A stretch of DNA of 64,000 nt from Xiphophorus maculatus. Taxonomy: Eukaryota; Chordata; Actinopteri; Cyprinodontiformes; Poeciliidae. The DNA is taken from NCBI RefSeq assembly GCF_002775205.1, contig NC_036447.1:9412501-9476500 (forward strand), read 5' to 3'. The translations under genes were made by a program, and so were the position numbers. The notes below the pieces were generated by a model. The model saw only the letters and a list, made by a program, of their open reading frames with translations, was not told the DNA's origin and searched no databases. The first letter of the stretch is position 1, and every line of letters starts with the position of its first letter. Below, in pieces: positions 1 through 7,364 of this stretch.

Positions 1-571
1 CGACTGCGGAATGTGTTTCTTCAAGGCCTCCTCCTTGCGACGCCACTCCCGTTCCCACACAGGGGAGAAACCTTTTAAATGCACTCTGTGCGAAAGCAGC
101 TACTCCCGCTCAGAGGGACTCAAAAGACACATGAAGAAGCACACAGGAGAAAGACCCCACAAGTGTATTGTCTGCAGCAAAAGATTTTATTCCCGTCAGG
201 ACCTGATCCTTCATGGACTTACTCACTCAGGAGAGAAGCCCCATCTGTGCCCTGTGTGTGGTAAAGGCTTCTCCCAGCTCGGCAACATGAAGGAGCACGA
301 GCAGAACGTCCACATTAAGTCTGAGAAATATATTTGCAACGAGTGCGGCGCGACATTCAACAGGTACAATTCGATGACGAAGCATCAGCGTGTGCACACA
401 GGAGAAAAACCTTACATGTGCCTTACATGTGGCATCAGGTTCTCCTGGAGCCATTCCCTGAGTAGGCACAGAAGGAGTCACGCTCACAAACAGGCGGCAT
501 CAGAACCTTCAGAGGATTTGGAAAGTTTCGCAGGACCTTCTGGAAATCTAGAAAGTTGTGAACCTAATTAG
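1..571 (+). CDS. C2H2 zinc-finger protein, C-terminal exon (5' partial)
   Basis: The reading frame is already open at base 2 and ends at the TAG at 569-571, so the start lies outside the window. It encodes six tandem C2H2 fingers, the first entering at its C-x2-C pair. Most are joined by TGEKP-type linkers (HTGEKPF, HTGERPH, HSGEKPH, HTGEKPY). Finger 4 has a longer H-x4-H spacing, and the linker after it is irregular (IKSEKY). After the last finger comes a short Ser/Glu-rich tail. Such arrays bind DNA in the nucleus, usually as transcription factors. No KRAB, BTB or SCAN domain is visible in this part, and the specific gene cannot be named because teleosts have many paralogues. The lack of any intron across six fingers is usual for this family. 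Confidence 0.9.
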   Translation, partial: DCGMCFFKASSLRRHSRSHTGEKPFKCTLCESSYSRSEGLKRHMKKHTGERPHKCIVCSKRFYSRQDLILHGLTHSGEKPHLCPVCGKGFSQLGNMKEHEQNVHIKSEKYICNECGATFNRYNSMTKHQRVHTGEKPYMCLTCGIRFSWSHSLSRHRRSHAHKQAASEPSEDLESFAGPSGNLESCEPN

Positions 572-781
572 ATTTCCTTGAGAGACAATCAAGCAGCTCT
601 GTGTCTTGTAGTTTTCGCGCTTATATGGACTATTGACTTAATGTTCACATATACCATTCAGATCTAGAGTGAACCATCTTTCCCTGCTTTATTCCAGTAA
701 CTGAAATTTCAAGTGTATTTATGTGAGCCCAAATACAACTGACTGTTTTGTCGCAACCAAATCATGTTTTTAATATTCACT

Positions 782-787
782 AATAAA
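782..787 (+). terminator. Candidate polyadenylation signal of the zinc-finger gene
   Basis: A canonical AATAAA lies about 210 bases after the zinc-finger stop codon in AT-rich sequence that looks like 3' UTR. It is a plausible mRNA 3' end signal. The cleavage site cannot be placed. Confidence 0.5.
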
Positions 788-1030
788 AATGCAGTTTTAT
801 GTAGTCAATGTTGCAAGGTGCTCACTGATATGTGCTTTATTACTTTATACATATGTTGTAGGTCTAGTGAAGAGCTCCTATACAGCATTCAGTTACATAA
901 AAACATGTTGGCAAGGTGTGAATAACAGTTTGAGTTATGAAAATAGTACATTGAAATATTGACAGCTTAGATTTTTTAAAATCTTCTATACAGTTCATAC
1001 ATTGCATTAAAAACTATTCATATTTTTAAA

Positions 1031-1150
1031 AAATTCTTTCACATTTCATCACATTGCAACTATGAACTTCAGGATATTTCACTGTAATTTTACAATAATC
1101 CAACACAATGTTGCACAAAAGTGTGAAATACTTCACCTATTGTGTTACAA
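1031..1150. repeat. Remnant of dispersed DNA-transposon repeat (family A, copy 1)
   Basis: Contains TCACATTGCAACTA followed by GAACTTCA and, further on, CCAACACAA. The same words in the same order occur at 12150-12310, with weaker copies near 14620, 28050 and 38040. This ordered sharing marks one repeat family, related to the Tc1-like element at 38021-38800. No intact ends are visible. Confidence 0.5.
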
Positions 1151-1240
1151 TGGCAAACCTCTACCTGTTTAGTTTCATGGTGCTTTAACAGAAGTGCACA
1201 GCATGGAAATAAAATATTACTTATATTAAACTGGTAATAT

Positions 1241-1308
1241 TAAAAGTATTGCTGATTAAACTTTAGCTTTAATAACATAAAGCCACAGTTTAATCAATAA
1301 TACTTTTA
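1241..1308. repeat. Inverted repeat / hairpin
   Basis: The left arm TAAAAGTATTGCTGATTAAA and the right arm starting at about 1287, which reads AGTTTAATCAATAATACTTT, are near-perfect reverse complements around a spacer of about 25 bases. It could be a short MITE or a folded remnant. No target duplication was identified. Confidence 0.55.
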
Positions 1309-1340
1309 TAACGAATTTATGTCAGATCATGATGTCTTGG

Positions 1341-1510
1341 TTAATGTCAAGTTGTCATAAAGACATTTTGAATAATGTCAACTTTGTATGAAAAGTGTCA
1401 TGATTTACCAAATGACACTTTATGACAACAGTCATAAATATTCATGAAGACTTACTCATGTTCATGACAGGTGTTGTGTCATGTTTATGACGGTGTCGTG
1501 TCAGTCTTAT
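1341..1510. repeat. TGTCATAA-rich putative MITE fragment
   Basis: The words TGTCAT and ATGACA recur many times, and GTTGTCATAAAG (1351-1362) is the exact reverse complement of CTTTATGACAAC (1418-1429). This looks like a non-autonomous DNA transposon with sub-terminal repeats. The family and ends are not resolved. Confidence 0.4.
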
Positions 1511-1844
1511 TCACAACCCGTCAAACTTTTCTGTAGTAGATATATATGAAAATCATAAGTTGACTTTCTTTAAAAGGTCATGTAATATTTGCGGCTCTAA
1601 ACGACTTTTACTTAGCTAGACTGAAGGCTAAAATAGTTGCAGATCACCGCAGATGGGTGGGCCTTACAATAACATCACAGTTGCACTGCTTCCAAAGTTT
1701 CGTTCTGTGAGCCAGGGACTACACTAGTGTCCGAATTCACGAAAGCACACGCAAGCAAACCCCTTTTTCACGCTTCCGAGTTTTGCGGATGTGGGGTTTG
1801 ACAACTTCCGGTGGCTATCGCGTTAGCATTAAAAGGCTTGGAAA

Positions 1845-3972
1845 ATGGCTCAATCTCGGCGCAGTTGTTTTTGTTCAGTCCCTGGTTGTTCATGTGGGGC
1901 AAGAAAACAGCCATATCTGTCCTATCATTCGTTCCCGACGGACCCGGACCAACGGAGGCAGTGGATCCACGCGATCCGTAGAGATGAAGGTCCCGACTTT
2001 TGCATAAAGACAGGGAGCACGTTCGTATGTAGCCGCCATTTCACACTGGAGGATTTTGTTAGCGGATCCACCATCAGCCGCCTTAGAAGTGGAGCTGTTC
2101 CTTCCCTTTTTGCCTGGAATAACTTCACTGCACCAGCAACAAGGAAGTCTGCTTTTAATTGGGCTAAGAAACGGCAGTTTGTCCTCTCTCAGAAAGCTAG
2201 CCAGGCTAAAGATGCTACTGCAGACCATGATTATGTGGCACATCCACCCGCAGGTAAAGTTAAATTAAGATAGTACATTATATACATTTGCTATGTAAGA
2301 TAATTTCAGTCAGATATAACTATTACTATAATAATTTGATTATTATTATGTTCACATAATAATGAAATCATTATTATGAGATTGTGTTAGATATGTATTT
2401 TGTGGTACATACTACCACAAAAATATGGTAGTTATGTACCACAATTTTGTGGAGAGATTATGTACAGTACAGACCAAAAGTTTGGACACACCTTTTAATT
2501 CAATTAGTTTTCTTTATTTTCATGACTATTGACATTGTAGATTCACACTGAAGGCATCAAAACTATAAATAACACATGTGGAAATATGCACTAAACAAAA
2601 AAGTGTAAAACAACTGAAAATACCCCTTATATTCTAGTTTCTTCAAAGTAGCAACCTTTTGCTGTGATTACTGCTTTGCACACACTCTGCATTTTCTTGA
2701 TGAGCTTCAAGAGGTAGTCACCTGAAATGGTTTTCATTTCATAGGTGTGCCCTGTCAGGTTAATAAGTGGGATTTCTTGCCTTATAAATAGTCATGAAAA
2801 TAAAGAAAACCCATTGAATTAGAAAGGTGTGTCCAAACTTTTGGTCTGTACTGTATATACATACATGCTCCGACTCACAACATGTATTGATCTTCACAGA
2901 AGTAATGTTACATCTATACAATTAAAACTTCTTGCTAACCGTATGTTATGCTATTTTATTTTGTGGTTTTACAGGTGCACTTGATGAAGCTCTGGATTAT
3001 ATCAAGGAGTTGGAGGCCAGACTTCAAAACGTGGATTTGTCTGCCACACTCTTTAGCCGCTACTGCGCCTCTGATGACCAGATCCGATTCTACACCAAAT
3101 TTCCATCTGAATGTGTGTTCCGGGTCTTCTGGGAGTCCATTGCACCCTCTGCATCACACCTTGTGTACTGGACCACAGCACAGAAACTTGGAGAGGAAGC
3201 ATGTGCTGAAGCCAGCCCTGCCCGCTGCATGCCTCTGATTGATGAGTTCCTTATGTACTCATTCAAGGTAGCAGTGGGCATGAAGGAGCAGCTCATTGCT
3301 GACATGTTTCAAGTCAGCATAGCAACTGTCAGCCGAGTGACCATCACTTGGGCCAACTACCTCTTCATTGTGTTCTCTTCCATCAACCTGTGGATTAGTC
3401 GTGAGAAAGTAAAAGCCAGTATGCCTCAGAGATTTCTGAAGTTCTCTCCAAATGTCCGTGTCATCTTGGACTGCACAAAAGTTGCTCTGGAGATGCCATC
3501 ATTCCTCACCTTACAGTCTGAAACGTTCTCTGCCTACAAGAACCACATCACTCTGAAAGGGCTGATTGGAGTTGCACCCTGTGGGATGGTGACATTTATT
3601 TCAGTGTTGTACAGAGGCTGCATCTCAGACAAAGAAATAACGAAGGTCAGTGGAATTCTTCCTCTGCTTGAGCTGGGAGATGAAGTCATGGCAGATAAAG
3701 GCTTCCTCATTCAAGACCTCCTACATGAAGTTGGAGCCAAACTCATCATTCCACCATTTAGGCATCCTGGCCAGTTCAGCAAGAAAGAGACAGAGGAGAC
3801 CCAGACCATTGCTCGACTGCGGATCATTGTAGAGCGAGCAATCGCTAGAGTAAAGTGCTACCACATCTGGGATTCTCCGGTGCCTCTCACTTTAATAGGA
3901 ACTGTCAATCAAATCTGGCACAACTGTTGTGTTTTGGCAAATTATCAAGGCCCATTTTGTGTTCCAGACTAA
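1845..3972 (+). CDS. THAP-domain DDE transposase, two exons, intact
   Basis: Exon 1 is 1845-2253 and exon 2 is 2975-3972. The donor CAG|GTAAAG and acceptor TTTTACAG|G join in phase 1, giving 468 codons and a TAA stop. Residues 1-90 form a THAP zinc finger: C10-x4-C15, P31, W40, C62-x2-H65 and the AVPSLF box at 84-89. After a short helical linker comes a helix-turn-helix (EQLIADMFQVSIATVSRV), then a DDE_Tnp_4-like catalytic core with VILDCT (D302), MADKGF (D377) and ERAIARVK (E423). THAP fingers of transposases bind the element ends, and the DDE triad cuts and joins DNA. The start ATG has a good context (AAAATGG). The chain is full length and unbroken, so the copy is young or under constraint. 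Alternatively it could be a domesticated gene. Confidence 0.88.
2400..2444. repeat. Hairpin in the transposase intron
   Basis: TTGTGGTACATA plus CTACCA pairs with TGGTAG, one unpaired T, and TATGTACCACAA. The paired arms total 18 bp with a loop of eight bases. No function is known, and it is possibly a repeat remnant. Confidence 0.6.
2465..2853. mobile_element. Tc1/mariner-type MITE inside the transposase intron
   Basis: This is a 389-bp non-coding element that starts CAGTACAGACCAAAAG and ends with its reverse complement. The ends are extended imperfect inverted repeats of about 65 bases, each also containing GTTTTCTTTATTTTCATGA. It is flanked on both sides by TA (2463-2464 and 2854-2855), the target duplication of Tc1/mariner elements. 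It lies wholly within the intron 2254-2974 and leaves the transposase splice sites untouched. Confidence 0.85.
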
Positions 3973-4049
3973 ATTATTTCTGTATGTTAATTGTTGTAGT
4001 GCTATGTAAAAAGTTATTTGAATATCTAGACTTTAAAAAAATATATTCA

Positions 4050-4055
4050 ATTAAA
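4050..4055 (+). terminator. Candidate polyadenylation signal of the transposase
   Basis: ATTAAA lies 78 bases after the transposase stop, in the AT-rich gap between the two convergent genes. It is the common variant of the polyadenylation hexamer. Confidence 0.35.
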
Positions 4056-4474
4056 ACACACTTGAGCAGCATACTGTGCTATCTTTTTTGCATTTTCTTG
4101 TTTAAGTTGAATTGCAAGGAAAACAAATCGAGTACAATTTACAATATCTAGTAAAAACAAAAAACCCATAGCTATTTCATATCTTATAATTGTACACCAT
4201 ACATTGATTTAAATTATGTTGCAAATTAATATATATCAAATCTAAACAATAGTTGCAAATACTTAAGACAACCTTAAGAAGAAGCAATTTTAAAACACAG
4301 GTTACAAGACAACTGCAGTTAAGAAAACAAATTTTCGTAAATTATGCAACTGCCTTTTAAAGAAATTTGCACCTCTGTGTATGTAGAGTAACTATTTACA
4401 GTGATTCACACAGCTTGAGATTGGATATTTGAAATGCAAAGGAACAAAGGGGTAAGTTACACATTTTATAATTC

Positions 4475-6160
4475 TTATTGCATTGACATGAACACATCAA
4501 TGAAGGCGTTGAAGTAAAATAAGTCCAGTTTAGATTTCATTTGATCAATGAAAGACTCATCACGCCACACCCGCTCAACAGTTACTGTTGTTAGCGTGTC
4601 CGCGACAAAGTTGCACCATTCCAATCCGGTGATTTCCAGCTGACCCTATACCTGCCAGTAGTATGTGTGTGAACGCCTCAAAATAGCATGGCCATCCTGA
4701 ACCTTGAGGTGAGCAACCTGAGACACATCATTCTTCATATTGCTTTTTACCTCAACCAGTCCAAACGGGGGTGATTCTGACGAGTCATACACCCTGCCAT
4801 CTGGAGTTACACCAAGATATGATGTGTCAGGGCGAACAATGAATCCCACAGGGAGCACATTGACCCTCAACATCTCAGCATAGTTTGCCAGCACCTTAGA
4901 CTCTATCTGCAGACCACGCTTCATGGCGGCAGTTTGTCTAGTGGACCCCCTGATCATCCGAGATGCCATTGCTGTGGCAGCAGGCTCCTCCTCTGCACTT
5001 CCTCTGCAAGCATCACGGAAACGGCTAGCAGCAAGTCTTGGCTGTCGAAGATGCATTTCCAGTGACACTTGCAGAGACTGAAGATGCATAAGTTGACCTA
5101 GTGTATGCACAAAACACATATTCGGAAGACTATGCAGCATCAAAGGAAGAGAAGGGAAGTCTGGAGCCATGTGGTGCAGAATGATGCTACCAGAGGACTT
5201 CTAAGGTGGGCACTGATAAGACATTGGTGAGCCCTGTGGCACAGGCCCAAATTTGGATGGAACCAGCTCCAAATTTGAAAGACCATCTAGTACAAGAGCC
5301 ATAAGTGGTTGGTACTCCAGCTGGTGTAGTTTTTCTCCTGATGCCAGAATGTCAGGATCTGGAAGTGGTCCTACAAACATCAGTGACAAAATCATAATAA
5401 TCATAAGTTTTGACACAGGAAACATAGGTACAAAAAATAAACCAAAAGTTATACCTGTGTAAGCTCTGTAAATTGTGGAGTGGAGATATTTCCCCATAGT
5501 TTCCGCACCACCACGTTGCTGACAGGCTCAGGATGTATCCCCTTACAAGAAATACACATAAAGATATGTCAAACTAAAGAACAAATAAAGGGATGGGTGA
5601 GCAATTTCTTAGGACATAATGGGACTGATTTGGCACAGTTTAGAATTTTACCCAACTTGCAAATAAAACTAATTGATAGCAGTTGAGCCTGTATTTTTCT
5701 CATTGTCTACAAAAATGAAATTATATTTGACACAATATTGAGATTACAACAAATTTTATATGGCAATTATAAAATACAGGTGGGAAAGGAATGTAAATGG
5801 CTGCACGACACAATCAAAGGAGGAATAAATTGTGTACATAACTATAGTACTGTTATTTTAAGATCATATATATGACAGTATATGTAATTTAGTGTAGTAT
5901 ATTTAGTATATGGTAGGATATCACATACCACAGGACAATGTGTTCCACTCTTTTTTTCTTATTTGTGTTCTTGGTCTGTGCCATCTTTGTAAATCACTTG
6001 TGCAGGCCAGTGCAGGAAGAACAGTTGGCAGCTGGAGTTGGGAGTAGTGTGCAGTCTGGTAAAGAAGTGCAAGTACATAATTGCAAAAACCTTTACCAGC
6101 TGCACAGCCACAGGAATAATCCAATAATTCAGCCTTTTCTTTTCCAACACCCAGTGATAT
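4475..6160 (-). pseudogene. SWIM zinc finger - YqaJ nuclease of the transposon, broken
   Basis: Three exons join in consistent phases: 6160-5929, 5541-5455 and 5370-4475. The first carries a SWIM-like finger, CGCAAGKGFCNY, in which the expected final His is Tyr (codon 6077-6079). The last exon carries a YqaJ/lambda-exonuclease-like fold with GVTPDG, GLVEVK and Y-x-x-V at a Q-x-Q position. Three in-frame stops break it: TGA at 5528-5530, TAG at 5201-5203, and TAG at 4646-4648, exactly where the second Gln of the Q-x-Q motif is expected. After the last stop the frame stays open for 56 more codons to TAA at 4475-4477. The YqaJ family cuts or resects DNA, and its role in transposition is unknown. 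An unrecognised extra intron around 5201 is possible, but the stop at 4646 lies inside the domain. Confidence 0.75.
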
Positions 6161-6285
6161 CTAAAATAGACAAGTGTTTTAGCAACACATATATACATCA
6201 ATACATATAGCATGTTTAGCTTTAAATAAGTAATAGATTCTAGTTTGAAGGTAAGGTTCAACAACAGCAGAAAAAAACCCCTGCT

Positions 6286-6325
6286 GTTTTCTGTTTCTGT
6301 TGCAACCGCAACAGAAACAGAAAAC
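6286..6325. repeat. Perfect 18-bp inverted repeat with 4-base loop
   Basis: GTTTTCTGTTTCTGTTGC, then AACC, then the exact reverse complement. It lies in an intron of the broken nuclease gene, on purine/pyrimidine-biased sequence. It would form a strong hairpin in RNA or a small cruciform in DNA. Confidence 0.85.
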
Positions 6326-6816
6326 AAATAGTAACCACTGAAAAGGAAGATGTTAGAATAAGCTCTGAGTAGTCCAGAAGTCGTACGTGAAAGTTCTTCA
6401 GCTGTCAAACATGAACAGGAACTCGAACTAACGAACAAGAGCCAACCGGTTTTCTGACTGTTTCAAACCTTAAGCTTGTGCGGTTCCTCATTTTTCTTCA
6501 TGGATCTGAAGCATCTAGACAACTACCTGTCCCTGGATAATATTTGACACTACACGCATGCAGAAGTAAAACATAGTTTCAACATCAAGCCTCATCTAGT
6601 ATATCATAACTAAGTTCTAGCATACTGTTTTTCCACAAACTGTACTGGCAAATACATTTCAGAATGTCAAAATCTAATTTAAACGTTTAAACTATGTCTG
6701 TCTCCAATATTCCACGTAATTTAGCAAACTAAGTTAGACTTCATTATCATTATTATGTTTATATAGTTCATATATTGTAGCTAGCGTTTAGCTCGCTAAA
6801 CTATGTCTTTTCTTAC

Positions 6817-6928
6817 CTTGATAGCTGTGGATATATTCTTCGTGGAAGAACTTGTATCCTTTCACACATTTGTTGGTGGGCGAATTCACCGCTGCGATTT
6901 CCTCCGCATCAGCGAAACAAAGTGCTGG
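6817..6928 (-). pseudogene. Probable first coding exon of the SWIM-YqaJ gene
   Basis: A short open frame reads ADAEEIAAVNSPTNKCVKGY and onward to a good donor (CAAG|GTAAGA at 6817/6816). No ATG is present in frame before the upstream stop; a TTG stands where a start might be. The orientation and place fit the 5' end of the nuclease gene. One or more linking exons between here and 6160 could not be placed with certainty; a stretch near 6440-6510 with NEEPHKLKV is a candidate but contains a stop. Confidence 0.4.
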
Positions 6929-7155
6929 CAAATTAAGTAAGGATTATGGAAAGGACTGGAGGAGGAGAGACATTTTTCAGAGTACTTGAATTACAGTCAC
7001 CAAAACAGGAAGTGCTCCAGCCCTTTCAGATGCAGCTTCCGGTTGTCGTGAAAATCGGAAGCAGCATCGTGAGCCCCTGAGCGTCAGCCCAGGAAAGCCC
7101 GTGCATTACAGCAACGGCGTTGAAACCACGCGGGCAGCCGTTAACTTTGCATCTC

Positions 7156-7168
7156 GTCGCTAGGTAAC
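7156..7168 (+). promoter_or_regulatory. RFX X-box-like site upstream of CFAP52
   Basis: GTCGCT-A-GGTAAC fits the X-box consensus RYYNYY-N(1-3)-RRNRAC bound by RFX factors. It lies 145 bp upstream of the CFAP52 ATG. Motile cilium genes are commonly driven by RFX2/3 with FOXJ1, and X-boxes within 200 bp of the start are typical. Site identity and position are seen in the sequence; function is inferred. Confidence 0.55.
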
Positions 7169-7312
7169 CGTTTGACTGGCACATAATCCAGATGTCAATT
7201 TGAGTCATGTTGATAAAAGAGCGCGTTATTCTTTATAGAAAGCAATATTTTAAAAGTTAACTTACTTAGTTTTTTTTAACACGTCGTGTTTGAGATGTTC
7301 AGTTTTTGAGCC

Positions 7313-7364
7313 ATGGGAAGCAAAACCATTCCTCTGGAATTAGATGCTCTTATCGGTTTCAACG
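7313..7364 (+). CDS. cfap52: cfap52 exon 1
   Basis: Residues 1-17, MGSKTIPLELDALIGFN, ending in phase 1 at AACG|GTAGGT. The ATG sits in GCCATGG, a strong Kozak context. LELDA-IGFNG matches the conserved N-terminus of the family. Confidence 0.9.

Larger units (their letters stand above)
788..1844. other. Intergenic DNA with repeat debris
   Basis: No coding sequence is recognised between the zinc-finger 3' UTR and the THAP transposase start. The stretch holds a remnant of a dispersed DNA-transposon family (about 1031-1150), a hairpin-forming inverted repeat (1241-1308) and a segment rich in TGTCAT/ATGACA words (about 1341-1510). From about 1640 the composition turns less AT-rich, and this part probably holds the left end and promoter of the transposon. 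Confidence 0.5.
1640..7000. mobile_element. ISL2EU/IS4EU-type DNA transposon (boundaries approximate)
   Basis: The pair of convergent genes defines the element: a THAP-DDE transposase on the + strand (1845-3972) and a SWIM-YqaJ nuclease gene on the - strand (4475 to about 6928). From memory, the ISL2EU (IS4EU) superfamily is known for carrying a transposase together with a YqaJ-type nuclease. The two 3' ends face each other across about 500 bases (3973-4474). Terminal inverted repeats and the target duplication were not found by eye, so the limits given are only those of the genes plus likely 5' flanks. The right end must lie between the first nuclease exon (about 6930) and the CFAP52 start at 7313. 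Confidence 0.7.

Noticed and set aside
1890-2243. 117-codon - strand frame and shorter + frames over the THAP exon
   Set aside because: The 1845 frame encodes the THAP zinc ligands and splices in phase to the DDE exon; the others have no motifs.
1555-7260. Possible terminal inverted repeats of the two-gene transposon (TAAGTTGACTTT near 1556 against TAAGTTAACTTTT read backwards from 7260)
   Set aside because: Only about ten bases agree before alignment breaks down, which could be chance; ends are left unresolved.
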